From: an uncultured Bacilli bacterium
Lineage (GTDB): Bacteria > Bacillota_I > Bacilli_A > RF39 > UBA660
DNA: 31,606 bases
NCBI GenBank assembly: GCA_947630205.1
Contig: CANRGW010000001.1
Coordinates: 1 to 31,606 of the forward strand
Direction of reading: 5' to 3'
Below, piece by piece: positions 15,513-24,649 of this stretch (its first letter is position 1; every line of letters starts with the position of its first letter). The position numbers and the translations under genes were made by a program. The notes under the pieces are model-generated. The model was not told the DNA's origin and did not search any database. It saw only the letters and a list, made by a program, of their open reading frames with translations.

Positions 15513-16343
15513 ACTCATTTTGTATGCTGCAAGAAAACCTATTATGAAAAGGATAAAAGCAACGATTACTTCTAGAAAATTTAAATCAATTCCAAGAAGG
15601 GGTTTAATAATAGCAATCATAGAGGCTAAGACAAAACCTAAAACTCCATAGTAAGTTTTTACTTCATATTTCTTTAATAAAAATTCTATCAATTTAGCAA
15701 CTAAAATAATTCCTATTAAAACTCCTAAACCAAAAATACCAAGAATTATAATATTATGACCTAATAGACTAAAATTAGTAAGACTACGAACCGTATCAAT
15801 AATTGGTTTATAATAACCTAAAAGCATTAAAACAAAAGAACCACTTATACCTGGAATAATCATTGTAGAAGATGCTATAATACCAACCGAGAATAATAAA
15901 AGATAACCACCTAGTCCTAAATTTTCTAACACTTGAACATTATTACCAGACTTTAAAAAAGCAAAAGTTGTTACAAGAGCAAAAGTTAAAGCAAAAACTA
16001 ACCAATTACTAATTTTCTTTTTCTTGGTATTAACCTTTTTCCATAAAAGAGGTAATCCTCCTAAAATTAAACCAATAAAGAATAGAGTTGTTGCAAATGG
16101 ATATTTATCTAAACTTAAACCTATTATTTTACTAAATAATAAAATTGCTAAAACAAGACCTATTCCAAGAGGAAGAATAAATTTTAAATTTTCTTTAAAG
16201 TTTTTAAAGAAATGACTTATAACATCAATTACTTTTTCATAAATTCCTAACGTAATCATTAAAGTACCACCACTTACTCCTGGGATAACATTGGCAAGAC
16301 CAACAATCATTCCTTTTAAAACTAATATAATATTTTTTTTCAT
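15504..16343 (-). CDS. popT: DUF368 membrane protein, undecaprenyl-phosphate translocase PopT
   Basis: A 279-residue polytopic membrane protein with about eight helices. It carries the two inverted-repeat signatures of DUF368: VIPGVSGGT (19-27) and IIPGISGSF (162-170). DUF368 members (PopT) were shown to recycle undecaprenyl phosphate across the cytoplasmic membrane for peptidoglycan and wall polymer synthesis, in parallel with DedA-type UptA. The ATG follows a purine-rich leader with AAAGGAT and AGG. The gene lies after mfd with a 70-base gap and its own extended -10 promoter. Confidence 0.9.
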   Translation of the reverse strand: MKKNIILVLKGMIVGLANVIPGVSGGTLMITLGIYEKVIDVISHFFKNFKENLKFILPLGIGLVLAILLFSKIIGLSLDKYPFATTLFFIGLILGGLPLLWKKVNTKKKKISNWLVFALTFALVTTFAFLKSGNNVQVLENLGLGGYLLLFSVGIIASSTMIIPGISGSFVLMLLGYYKPIIDTVRSLTNFSLLGHNIIILGIFGLGVLIGIILVAKLIEFLLKKYEVKTYYGVLGFVLASMIAIIKPLLGIDLNFLEVIVAFILFIIGFLAAYKMSEK

Positions 16344-16380
16344 ATAACCTATAAAATCCTTTCTTTATTATCTTTTTATT

Positions 16381-16408
16381 AGAATATCATAAAATATTTA
16401 ATTTGACT
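16381..16408 (-). promoter_or_regulatory. Probable extended -10 promoter of the DUF368 gene
   Basis: Minus strand TGATATTCT (-10 at 16381-16386) with a weak AAGTCA 17 bases upstream. It lies in the mfd-DUF368 gap. No convincing terminator for mfd was seen in the same gap. Confidence 0.4.
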
Positions 16409-16414
16409 TCTTTT

Positions 16415-19400
16415 TTAATCTTTTAATAAATCAATTAAGTAATAAACAGGGTGCTTATCCAAATTCTTTAAAGGCAAGATAACATGAAGTCGCAAGCCAG
16501 CATAAGTAAATTTAAAATCATGCGAAATAGAAAATGATTTTGTAAATAGTGCTTCGGCATTTATTTCTTTCGTTGCTTCTATTGAATATATAAGTTCTAT
16601 TTTATCTTTCGTTTCGAAAACTTCTTCTATTCCTTTCGACTTAGCTAATTTTTCAAACCATTCTTGATACATATAAACAAGTATTTCTTCTGAGACTTTT
16701 CCAAATCTATCTTCAAATTCTTCTTTAACACTTAGTAATTTTTCATAAGAGTCTATAGTATTAATTAATTTATGAATTTCAATTTTTAAATCACTTTCCG
16801 TTACATATTTATCGTCTATATGAGTAGATACATTCATTAAAGGTTTTTCATCTTTTATTTCTTCAGGAGCAATAACTTCTCCTTTTAAACGTTTAATTTC
16901 ATCATTTAAGATTTTTAAATATAAATCTATTCCAACAGTATCAATAAAACCTGCCTGTTCACTTCCTAAAATATCCCCGGCTCCTCTTATGGATAAATCT
17001 CGACTTGCTATATTATACCCACTTCCTAACTCTGTAAATTCTTTTAAAACATTTAGTCTTTTAACGGCTTCTTCATTTAAAATTTTATGTTCAGGATACA
17101 TTAAATAAGCATAAGCAATTTTATCACTTCTTCCAACTCTTCCTCGTATTTGATAAAGTTGAGCAAGACCAAATTTTGAAGCATCTAAAACTATTAAAGT
17201 ATTAGCATTAGAAATATCAATACCAGTTTCTATTATCGTTGTACAAAGTAAAATATCGTATTCATGATTAATAAATTTTAACATTCTATTTTCTAGTTCT
17301 ACTTTAGATAATTGCCCATGAGCGACTACTATTTTTGCACTTGGTACAAGTTTTTGAATTTCTAGCATTTTGTTTTCAATTGTTTCCACCCGATTATAAA
17401 GAATAAATACTTGCCCATCTCTTGCTAATTCTTTAACAATAGCATCTTTTATTAATTGTTCTTGTTCATAGACAACATAAGTTTGAACAGGAAATCTATT
17501 TACAGGAGGCGTTTTGATAACTGATAATGATCTAATTCCAATAATTGACATTTGTAAGGTTCTTGGAATTGGCGTTGCCGTTAAAGTTAAAACATCAACA
17601 TTTGCTTTATATTGCTTTAATTTTTCTTTATGTTTAACCCCAAATCTTTGTTCTTCATCAATAATTAAAAGTCCTAAATCACGAGGTTTAATATCATCAC
17701 TTAATAAACGATGGGTTCCTATTACAACATCAACTTCGCCAGTTTCTAATTTTTTTATAATTTCTTTCGCTTTTTTTGCTGTTGTAAAACGATTAAATAA
17801 TTCTATATTAACAGGGAAACTTTTAAATCTTTCTAAAGCATTTTGATATTGTTGATTAGAAAGGATGGTTGTTGGACAAAGATATAAAACTTGTTTACCA
17901 TCATAAACGGCTTTAAAGATAGCCCGGAAAGCCACTTCTGTTTTGCCAAAGCCAACATCTCCACATAAAAGTCTATCCATTGGATGCTCATCTTCCATAT
18001 CCCGTTTTATTTCTTCATAAGTTGTTAATTGATCTAAAGTTGGTTCATGCATAAATTCATTGTAAAAATCCTCATGATACTTAGTATCTTTAGAAAAAGC
18101 AAAACCTTTTTGCATTTCTCTTTCTGCATATAATCTTATTAATTTTTCAGCAATATCATGAACTTTATTAATAATTCGTTGCTTATTCTTTCGCCATTCT
18201 GAACTTCCTAAACCATTTATCTTAGGAGTTACTCCTTCTTTACCAGAATATTTACTAATAAGTTCAATTTTTTCAACTGGTATATAAAGTTTATCATTAT
18301 CTTTATAAAGTATTTCTAAATAATCTTTTTGTAAAGTACCAACCTTTAAAGTTTTTATACCATTATAAATACCTATCCCATTAATACTATGAACAATATA
18401 ATCGCCTTTTACTAATTTATTAACATTACTTATCTTGGTCGCATATTTAAACTTCGTTTTATATTTTTTCTTCGTAGCACTTATATTAAACAAATCTTTA
18501 TCCGTTAAAACAACGGCTGTTTCAAGAAGAAAACCTTTTGGTAAATCAAATATCACAATATTAACTAAATTATTACTTAAATTATTAATATCTGTTAAAA
18601 CATAAGGAACTTCTAAATACTTAAGAAAGTTTTTAATTTGATATTCTTTCAAACAAATAATAACTTGTTTTTTTAAACCAAGGGCTTCTTTTAAATATTT
18701 ATTAATTAAATCTATATTTTCATGAAATTTAGGAGACTCTTTAACATGAAAATTTAAATAGTTAGAAAATTCATGATTAGGAAGTAAATTATCTAAACTT
18801 AAATAATGAACAACTTTATCTTTATCTAAAATATCTAGAGGAAACATATAAGAACCATGATAATTTTTATCATTTTCTTGATAAACTTTTATTTCTTCCT
18901 GCATCTTTTGATAAGTATTTAAAATAATAGTATAATCTCTTGCAATTACTATAGGTTTATTTACATAATCTAAGATATTTTTCGTATTTTTAAGATATTT
19001 AGGTAAATTTTTTTGTTTACGTTCTTCTTCTTTTAAATTTTCATAGTCATCTAATAAGAACTCTGTATAAGGATAAATTGTTATTTCTTTTATTTCTTCT
19101 AAAGACTTTTGCGTTTCTTCATCGAAAATTCTAATGGAGTCTATCTCATCACCAAAAAATTCAAAACGGATAGGATGATTTTCGGATACTGGAAAAATAT
19201 CAATGATAAAACCTCTTACACCTAATTCACCTGTAGTTGTTACTAAACTTTCTCTTTTATAACCAATATTATAAAATAATTCAACTAAATCTTTAGGAGC
19301 AATTGTATCTCCTTTTTTCAAAGTTAAAACATTTTTTTCATAAGTTTTTTTATTAGGTAAATATCTTAAATAACTAATCATGTGGGTAATAACAATCTCT

Positions 19401-19702
19401 GGAGAGCCTTTTAACAATTCATTTAAGGTTTCTAATCTTGTTATCATTAAATCAGGACTTGTACTAAGGGCTTCACTTGTTAAAAAATCATCCATAGGAA
19501 AAAATAAAACATTGTTAGTTAAAGATGTTAAAATATTCAATAAATTATTAGCATCAGGTAAACTAGCAGTAACAACAACAATACTTCTTTTTTCTTCTTG
19601 AAAAGTTTTTAATAAAGAAAGGCAAAAAGACTCATCAGTCATTCCTGATAAGCCAAGATTTTCTTGATAACTTATATTAAATAAATCAAATAATTTATTC
19701 AC
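16415..19702 (-). CDS. mfd: Transcription-repair coupling factor Mfd
   Basis: A 1095-residue translocase that removes stalled RNA polymerase at lesions and recruits UvrA. It has a UvrB-homology N-terminal region (to about 380), an RNA-polymerase interaction domain (about 428-500), and a RecG-like motor with GDVGFGKT (581-588), IDEEQRFG (681-688) and TATPIPRTLQM. A TRCF C-terminal domain covers roughly 950-1050. It is slightly shorter than the B. subtilis enzyme (1177). The start is GTG, overlapping the last 8 bases of pth, with AGGAGAG six bases upstream, so translation is coupled. The pth-mfd pair is also conserved in Bacillus. Confidence 0.97.
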   Translation of the reverse strand: MNKLFDLFNISYQENLGLSGMTDESFCLSLLKTFQEEKRSIVVVTASLPDANNLLNILTSLTNNVLFFPMDDFLTSEALSTSPDLMITRLETLNELLKGSPEIVITHMISYLRYLPNKKTYEKNVLTLKKGDTIAPKDLVELFYNIGYKRESLVTTTGELGVRGFIIDIFPVSENHPIRFEFFGDEIDSIRIFDEETQKSLEEIKEITIYPYTEFLLDDYENLKEEERKQKNLPKYLKNTKNILDYVNKPIVIARDYTIILNTYQKMQEEIKVYQENDKNYHGSYMFPLDILDKDKVVHYLSLDNLLPNHEFSNYLNFHVKESPKFHENIDLINKYLKEALGLKKQVIICLKEYQIKNFLKYLEVPYVLTDINNLSNNLVNIVIFDLPKGFLLETAVVLTDKDLFNISATKKKYKTKFKYATKISNVNKLVKGDYIVHSINGIGIYNGIKTLKVGTLQKDYLEILYKDNDKLYIPVEKIELISKYSGKEGVTPKINGLGSSEWRKNKQRIINKVHDIAEKLIRLYAEREMQKGFAFSKDTKYHEDFYNEFMHEPTLDQLTTYEEIKRDMEDEHPMDRLLCGDVGFGKTEVAFRAIFKAVYDGKQVLYLCPTTILSNQQYQNALERFKSFPVNIELFNRFTTAKKAKEIIKKLETGEVDVVIGTHRLLSDDIKPRDLGLLIIDEEQRFGVKHKEKLKQYKANVDVLTLTATPIPRTLQMSIIGIRSLSVIKTPPVNRFPVQTYVVYEQEQLIKDAIVKELARDGQVFILYNRVETIENKMLEIQKLVPSAKIVVAHGQLSKVELENRMLKFINHEYDILLCTTIIETGIDISNANTLIVLDASKFGLAQLYQIRGRVGRSDKIAYAYLMYPEHKILNEEAVKRLNVLKEFTELGSGYNIASRDLSIRGAGDILGSEQAGFIDTVGIDLYLKILNDEIKRLKGEVIAPEEIKDEKPLMNVSTHIDDKYVTESDLKIEIHKLINTIDSYEKLLSVKEEFEDRFGKVSEEILVYMYQEWFEKLAKSKGIEEVFETKDKIELIYSIEATKEINAEALFTKSFSISHDFKFTYAGLRLHVILPLKNLDKHPVYYLIDLLKD

Positions 19703-20267
19703 CTAAATCTCTCCTATTATATTTTGACATTAAATCATTAAAAGGTAATTTAAAATAATCATTTAGCAAATTTACAATTATAGAATTTATACTAGTTAAC
19801 TTCTTTTCTTCTTCTAAAGAAAATGCAGCAAGAACATAATCTTTAGTATCCATTTTTATATCTTTAGAAATACCAATTTTTAATCTTTTAAATTCTTCTG
19901 TTTGAATATTGGAAATAATATTTTTAATACCATTATGTCCGCCTGCACTTCCATTTTCTTTTAACTTTATTCGTCCTAATGAAAGATCTAAATCATCATG
20001 AATTACTAAAATATCTTCTGGTAAAATTTTAAAATAATTCATGAATTTTTTGACAACTTCTCCGGATAAGTTCATATATGATAAAGGTTTTAAGAAAATA
20101 ATATCTGTGTTTTGATAAGTTGTTTTTAAATACAAGCCATTAAATTTTTCTTTAAAGTTACCTAATTTATTTTGCATGACAAATAAATCTAAATAACGAA
20201 AACCAATATTATGTCTTGTTTTTGCATATTCTTTGCCAGGATTTCCCAAACCAACGATTAATTTCAT
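19695..20267 (-). CDS. pth: Peptidyl-tRNA hydrolase
   Basis: A 190-residue enzyme that hydrolyses peptidyl-tRNA released by drop-off, recycling tRNA. The active-site elements are present: GLGNPGKEYAKTRHNIGF with catalytic H19, YMNLSG, IHDDLDL (catalytic Asp 92) and GSAGGHNGIKNI. The size is typical. It is the ninth gene of the dnaX-mfd run and overlaps the start of mfd. The 21-base gap behind the upstream unknown gene leaves no room for a promoter. Confidence 0.96.
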   Translation of the reverse strand: MKLIVGLGNPGKEYAKTRHNIGFRYLDLFVMQNKLGNFKEKFNGLYLKTTYQNTDIIFLKPLSYMNLSGEVVKKFMNYFKILPEDILVIHDDLDLSLGRIKLKENGSAGGHNGIKNIISNIQTEEFKRLKIGISKDIKMDTKDYVLAAFSLEEEKKLTSINSIIVNLLNDYFKLPFNDLMSKYNRRDLGE

Positions 20268-20288
20268 TTTAAATAACCTTACTTTCTT

Positions 20289-21122
20289 TTATTTTTTCTT
20301 TTTTGTATCATCTAAAGATACCATATAATCATGAATAGCCTTTATTGAATTACTATCTTCTTCACTTAAACTTTTCTTAGCAGGTTGTTCACGTTCTTCT
20401 AATAAACTTGCTTTTAAAGTTTGGCGGTATCTAGCATAATTTGTAAGTTTTCTCTCTAAATTACTTATAGCAGCATCAGGATTAGGAAGATAGGCTTTGC
20501 TAACAAAAGATTTAATATCTTTTTGAACTTGAACATAATTTTGAATACTAGCATCTAAAATAGCATTGATTTCATCTTGACTAGATATATATAAAATATT
20601 TCCTAGTAAAACAGGTATTTCATCATAAGTTTTATCTATTAAAGTAGAAAAAACATTTTCAACATTTTCTTTCGTCCATTTACAAACATTTAAAGCATAT
20701 CTTGCTACTAAAGTACAAGTTTTTTCATAATCAAGTCCCCAAATTAAACATTTTTCGGTTATATGAAGTTTATTAAATCTAACTTTTTGAAAATATCTAA
20801 ATAAATACTCAATAACTATTTTAGAAATAGGTTCACTTTCCCATAATTTTTTATTATAACGCATATCAGCATTTACCATTTCTGCTAATAAAATACGATA
20901 CTTATCAATAAAACGAGCCCTATCTTTGGAAAATAAAAAAGTTGCTTCATTTACTGTTAATTCATAAATGGGCTTTTTTAAAGTAAATTGCATATAATCA
21001 AAAACTTCCGATAATAATTCATCATAAAAAAGATGTTTTCTTTCACAAAAACGACTTATTGCTTTCTTTTCAAAATTAACTTTTTGACAAAAATCATAAT
21101 ATTCTTTTACATTTTCTTCCAT
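20289..21122 (-). CDS. Hypothetical protein in the replication/repair operon
   Basis: A 277-residue, mainly alpha-helical soluble protein that I do not recognise. It has no signal peptide or membrane segment. Regions of note are an aromatic-rich N-terminal half (YYDFCQKVNFEKKA, FLFSKDRARFIDKY), a central LFRYFQKVRFNKLHITEKC, and a basic stretch SNLERKLTNYARYRQTLKASL at about 219-239. The C-terminus is disordered and charged and ends in four lysines. It lies 4 bases downstream of trmN6 and 21 bases before pth, so it is co-transcribed with core genes. The B. subtilis region has yazA, rsmI (yabC) or other genes here, but this is not one of them. Confidence 0.75.
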   Translation of the reverse strand: MEENVKEYYDFCQKVNFEKKAISRFCERKHLFYDELLSEVFDYMQFTLKKPIYELTVNEATFLFSKDRARFIDKYRILLAEMVNADMRYNKKLWESEPISKIVIEYLFRYFQKVRFNKLHITEKCLIWGLDYEKTCTLVARYALNVCKWTKENVENVFSTLIDKTYDEIPVLLGNILYISSQDEINAILDASIQNYVQVQKDIKSFVSKAYLPNPDAAISNLERKLTNYARYRQTLKASLLEEREQPAKKSLSEEDSNSIKAIHDYMVSLDDTKKKK

Positions 21123-21126
21123 ATTA

Positions 21127-21843
21127 TCACCTAAATAACTCTTTTATTTCTTTTTTATAACTTAAATCTTTATTATAAATATAAATTCCCTCTTGGATTT
21201 TTAAACCTGCGCGACCATTTTTAACAGCCTTTATCATAAATAATTTAGACGTCTTGCCTTTATAAGGATAAATAAATGCTATTTCTTTAGGAACTAAACG
21301 ATATTTTTTTAAAATATCTAATATTTCGATTAAACGTTCCGTCCGATGAACCATATAAAAAGAACCATTATCTTTTAAAAGAAATAAAGTAATCTTTGCT
21401 AATTCTTCTAAAGTCAAACTATTTTCATGTCTTGCCGTTGCTTTAATAGCATTTTCATTTACTAAACTATCATCTAAGACTTTAAAATAAGGGGGATTAA
21501 CTGTTATTATATCAAATGTATCACCTTTAAAAACTTGTTTTAAGTTTTTAACATCTTCATTTAAAATTGTAATTTGATCTTCTTTATGATTAATTTTTAT
21601 ACTATCAATTGCTAAATCATATACTTCTTTTTGTAGTTCAACTCCATAAATTTTAGCCTTAGTCTTAAGGGATAAAATTAAAGGAATAGGAGCATTACCA
21701 GTACATAAATCTAAAATCATTTTATCTCTTAAATTAACATTTACAAAATTAGGAAGTAAAATAGACTCTAAAGAGAATTTAAAAAAATCTTCGTCTTGAT
21801 AAATCTTCAAATTCTTATCAAGAATATCATTTAAAACTTTCAT
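21127..21843 (-). CDS. trmN6: tRNA1(Val) (adenine37-N6)-methyltransferase family (YabB/TrmN6)
   Basis: A 238-residue SAM-dependent methyltransferase. The SAM-binding motif is LDLCTGNAP (44-52) and the N6-adenine catalytic motif is NPPY (116-119). TrmN6 of E. coli methylates A37 of tRNA-Val; YabB of Bacillus is its relative. The ATG overlaps the ricT stop (ATGA), so the two are coupled. rsmI, the usual partner in B. subtilis (yabB-yazA-yabC), is not downstream. Confidence 0.9.
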   Translation of the reverse strand: MKVLNDILDKNLKIYQDEDFFKFSLESILLPNFVNVNLRDKMILDLCTGNAPIPLILSLKTKAKIYGVELQKEVYDLAIDSIKINHKEDQITILNEDVKNLKQVFKGDTFDIITVNPPYFKVLDDSLVNENAIKATARHENSLTLEELAKITLFLLKDNGSFYMVHRTERLIEILDILKKYRLVPKEIAFIYPYKGKTSKLFMIKAVKNGRAGLKIQEGIYIYNKDLSYKKEIKELFR

Positions 21844-22625
21844 ACTTCTATATAAATCTCTTCTTGATGATGGTTTTCATCTTCTAATTTAACTTTTCTT
21901 TTGTAAATATCAATATCAATTACTTTATAATTATCTCCATTATAATTATAGTTATCTCCAATATTAGGAAGTCCTTTTTTTAATTCTTTATAAGTATCAT
22001 CTTCATAAGCAAGGCAACATAAAAGTCTGCCACAAGCACCATTTATTTTCGAAGGGTTTAAAGCCAACATCTGATTTTTAGCCATATTAATTGTTACACT
22101 GTTTAAATCTGTTAAAAAGGAATTACAACATAAAAATCTGCCACAAGGTCCTAGTCCTCCTATTTCTCTTGCTTTATCACGAATACCTATTTGGCGAAGT
22201 TCTATTCTCGTTTTATATATTTGAGCAAGTCTTTTAGCAAGTTCACGAAAATCAATTCTATCATCAGCCGTAAAATTAAAAAGTAATTGCTTTCTATCAA
22301 AAGTATAATTAGCATCAAGAATATTCATTTCTAAATTTAATTCTTGAACAAGTCTTCGAGCCTTTTTTAAAGCTTCTTTACTTTCTTCTAAATTTTTATC
22401 ATAAACTTTTCTATCATCTTTATTAGCAACTCTTAAAATATCTTTTAAGGGACTTATTAAAGTTTCTTCTTCTATTTCTTTAGATGGAATTAAGACAAAG
22501 CCATATTGCAAACCTCTTTCTGTTTCAACAATTACTTCTTGATTAATTTTTAAATCTAAATCATTTTTATTAAAATAGTAAACTCGACCTTTTAAAGAAA
22601 ATTTTATTCCTGTTACGGTAAGCAT
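21840..22625 (-). CDS. ricT: RicT (YaaT), PSP1-domain protein of the Y-complex
   Basis: A 261-residue PSP1 protein. In Bacillus, RicT with RicA and RicF binds [4Fe-4S] clusters and stimulates RNase Y-dependent mRNA maturation, and affects sporulation and competence. The cluster-type cysteines are at 161, 166, 167, 198, 203 and 204 (GPCGRFLCC and GACGRLLCC). The PSP1 core starts at about 60. The gene lies between holB and trmN6 with 1-base and -4-base spacing, the same as Bacillus holB-ricT-yabA-yabB except that yabA is missing. Confidence 0.94.
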   Translation of the reverse strand: MLTVTGIKFSLKGRVYYFNKNDLDLKINQEVIVETERGLQYGFVLIPSKEIEEETLISPLKDILRVANKDDRKVYDKNLEESKEALKKARRLVQELNLEMNILDANYTFDRKQLLFNFTADDRIDFRELAKRLAQIYKTRIELRQIGIRDKAREIGGLGPCGRFLCCNSFLTDLNSVTINMAKNQMLALNPSKINGACGRLLCCLAYEDDTYKELKKGLPNIGDNYNYNGDNYKVIDIDIYKRKVKLEDENHHQEEIYIEV

Positions 22626-22626
22626 C

Positions 22627-23505
22627 TTAATTCACCTCACATTTAGACATCTCTATAACAAATTTATCCATGAATAAATTAATATTTAAATTAGATATAT
22701 TTATTAACTTATTTTTAAATTGAACAATCTTTGAAAGATAAAAAATTAAGTCATCATTGGAGATGTCTTCTAAATTTGTCTTTATTATATCACAAAAAGG
22801 TTCTAAAAAAATAGGCTTTATTTGATAATTTATTTTTATTTTGGTATCAATTATTTTTTCTAAAAGATTAAAGGAAGCAATTATTTTATCACGATTTTCA
22901 TATTTATCTAAAAACATACTTTTTACTTCTGGTAAAAAGTTTTCTTTTAAAGAATTTAAAGTTTTTAAAAAATCAAGAAGAGGTTGCACTTCTTCTAAAG
23001 AATAATCTAAAGTAGAATTTCCTTTTAAACTAATTAAATTACATCTTGAAAAAATCGTTGGTAAAATTTGTTTTCTATTCTCTGTTATTAAAATACCATA
23101 CAAACCAGGTGCAGGTTCTTCAATAAACTTTAATAAAGAATTAGCAGAACTTAAATTAAGTTTTTCAGCATTTTTAATTATATATACTTGATTAGTATCA
23201 TTGACTGATTTTAAACTTAATTCCTTTTGTAAATTTTCAATAGCCTCTTTTTTTATACTAATACCGTCTGGTTCTATTACTTTTAAATCAGAGTAATAAC
23301 CTTCATCTATTAAATGACAAATGTTACAATCTGAACAATTAGTTAAATTTGTATAATGCTTTTTACAAATTATCATTTTGGCAAATGCTAAAATAAGCGG
23401 ATAACTTTTTTCTAAATTATCTACTTCAAATAAATATGCATGATAATATTTTTGTAAATTCGTGGCATAATCATAAAATTTATTATCTTTATAATCATCC
23501 AACAT
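22627..23505 (-). CDS. holB: DNA polymerase III clamp-loader subunit delta' (HolB)
   Basis: 292 residues of an AAA+ clamp-loader subunit. The P-loop is degenerate, as usual for delta'. A zinc-type cysteine set lies at 47, 57, 60 and 63 (ICKKH..NCSDCNIC). The conserved KNAEKLNLSSANSLLKFIEEP stretch and the SRC motif (IFSRCNLISL) mark the family. It is 8 bases downstream of bofA and 1 base before ricT. Confidence 0.92.
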   Translation of the reverse strand: MLDDYKDNKFYDYATNLQKYYHAYLFEVDNLEKSYPLILAFAKMIICKKHYTNLTNCSDCNICHLIDEGYYSDLKVIEPDGISIKKEAIENLQKELSLKSVNDTNQVYIIKNAEKLNLSSANSLLKFIEEPAPGLYGILITENRKQILPTIFSRCNLISLKGNSTLDYSLEEVQPLLDFLKTLNSLKENFLPEVKSMFLDKYENRDKIIASFNLLEKIIDTKIKINYQIKPIFLEPFCDIIKTNLEDISNDDLIFYLSKIVQFKNKLINISNLNINLFMDKFVIEMSKCEVN

Positions 23506-23513
23506 AAAACCAC

Positions 23514-23699
23514 CTACAATCCAACTATTTTTAAGACAACTAAGGCTAAAAGACCAGGAAAATCTAAAAGACCTATGGTTGTTATCGTAAAAAGATTTAT
23601 GGGAACAGTTATATTAAAAGTTACAGCAATTAAGTTATAAGCATAAAGTAAAAAACCACCCAAAATAAATCTTTTAAAATATTTTAAACATAATTTCAT
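23514..23699 (-). CDS. bofA: Pro-sigma-K processing regulator BofA
   Basis: A 61-residue membrane protein with two hydrophobic segments (about 8-30 and 33-58) ending in FPGLLALVVLKIVGL, the typical BofA C-terminus. In Bacillus, BofA with SpoIVFA inhibits the sigma-K protease SpoIVFB in the mother-cell engulfment membrane. It lies 39 bases after recR, where bofA sits in B. subtilis (recR-yaaL-bofA). It has no promoter of its own that I can see, so it would be expressed in vegetative operon mRNA unless silenced. It is shorter than the 87-residue Bacillus protein. Confidence 0.85.
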   Translation of the reverse strand: MKLCLKYFKRFILGGFLLYAYNLIAVTFNITVPINLFTITTIGLLDFPGLLALVVLKIVGL

Positions 23700-23738
23700 A
23701 AAATCACCTATAAAAACTTATGATTTTAGAAAGATAAT

Positions 23739-24335
23739 TTAGACTATTTTTTTACGATTATCAAAAGCCTTTTCTAAAGTAATTGGGTCAATATATTCCA
23801 TATCAGCACCCATTGGTATACCTGATGCTAAACGGGAAACTAAAATATCCATACCTGATAATATATTATTAATATAAAGAGAAGTCATTTCTCCTTCTAA
23901 ACAAGGTTTAACAGCAATGATTACTTCTTTAAAATGACCATTTTCTATTCTTTTTATTAACTTATCAAGGCGAATATCTTCCGGATTAATACCATCAAGG
24001 GTTGAAATAAGTCCATTTAAAACATGATAATAACCATGAAATATTCCTTGTTTTTCAATATAGACAATCGTTTTAGGATCTTCAACAACACATAAATAAT
24101 CTGGATTTCTTGAACTATCTTCACAGATTGAACATTTATCTTCTTCCGTTAAATTATTACATATTTCACAACGTTTAATTTTAGACTTAACATTTTGTAT
24201 GCTTTCAATTAGAAAATTTGTTTGTTCAATATCCATTCCTAAAACTTGAAAAGCCCGACGTTCAGCTGTTTTTTCTCCAACACCTGGAAAATATTTAAAT
24301 GCTTCTATTAAATTACTAATACTGCGTGGATACAT
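23739..24335 (-). CDS. recR: Recombination mediator RecR
   Basis: 198 residues. RecR loads RecA on SSB-coated gaps with RecO/RecF. The helix-hairpin-helix (FPGVGEKTAERRA), zinc finger with Cys 56, 59, 68 and 71, and Toprim domain (LCVVEDPKTI) are in order. It starts a few bases after the ybaB stop, and ybaB-recR is a nearly universal pair. Confidence 0.97.
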   Translation of the reverse strand: MYPRSISNLIEAFKYFPGVGEKTAERRAFQVLGMDIEQTNFLIESIQNVKSKIKRCEICNNLTEEDKCSICEDSSRNPDYLCVVEDPKTIVYIEKQGIFHGYYHVLNGLISTLDGINPEDIRLDKLIKRIENGHFKEVIIAVKPCLEGEMTSLYINNILSGMDILVSRLASGIPMGADMEYIDPITLEKAFDNRKKIV

Positions 24336-24340
24336 AATGA

Positions 24341-24640
24341 TTAAAATAAACCTGGCATGCCATTAGCATACTTACCTAATTTTTGTTCTGTTACTTTATC
24401 TACTTGTTTTAAAGCATCATTAACAGCGACTTGAACCATATCTTCTAAAAGGTCTACATCAGAAACTTCAAAATCACTATCTGGTTTAATCGTTACCTTA
24501 ACTATTTCTTTTTTACCATTTACTTTTACTGTAACAAAAGAACTTTCGGCTGTAAATTCCATCTTGTCTATTTCTTCTTTGGCTTTCATCATTTCTTTTT
24601 GCAAACTTTGAGCTTGCTTCATAAGGGCTTGTATATTCAT
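24341..24640 (-). CDS. ybaB: YbaB/EbfC nucleoid-associated protein
   Basis: A 99-residue DNA-binding protein of the YbaB family (YaaK in Bacillus). It contains the N-terminal MNIQALMKQAQSLQKEM helix and the VKVNGKKEIVKVTI strand. The family forms dimers that bind curved DNA. It is between dnaX and recR, the standard order. GGAGG precedes ATG. Confidence 0.95.
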   Translation of the reverse strand: MNIQALMKQAQSLQKEMMKAKEEIDKMEFTAESSFVTVKVNGKKEIVKVTIKPDSDFEVSDVDLLEDMVQVAVNDALKQVDKVTEQKLGKYANGMPGLF

Positions 24641-24649
24641 TTTTTCCTC

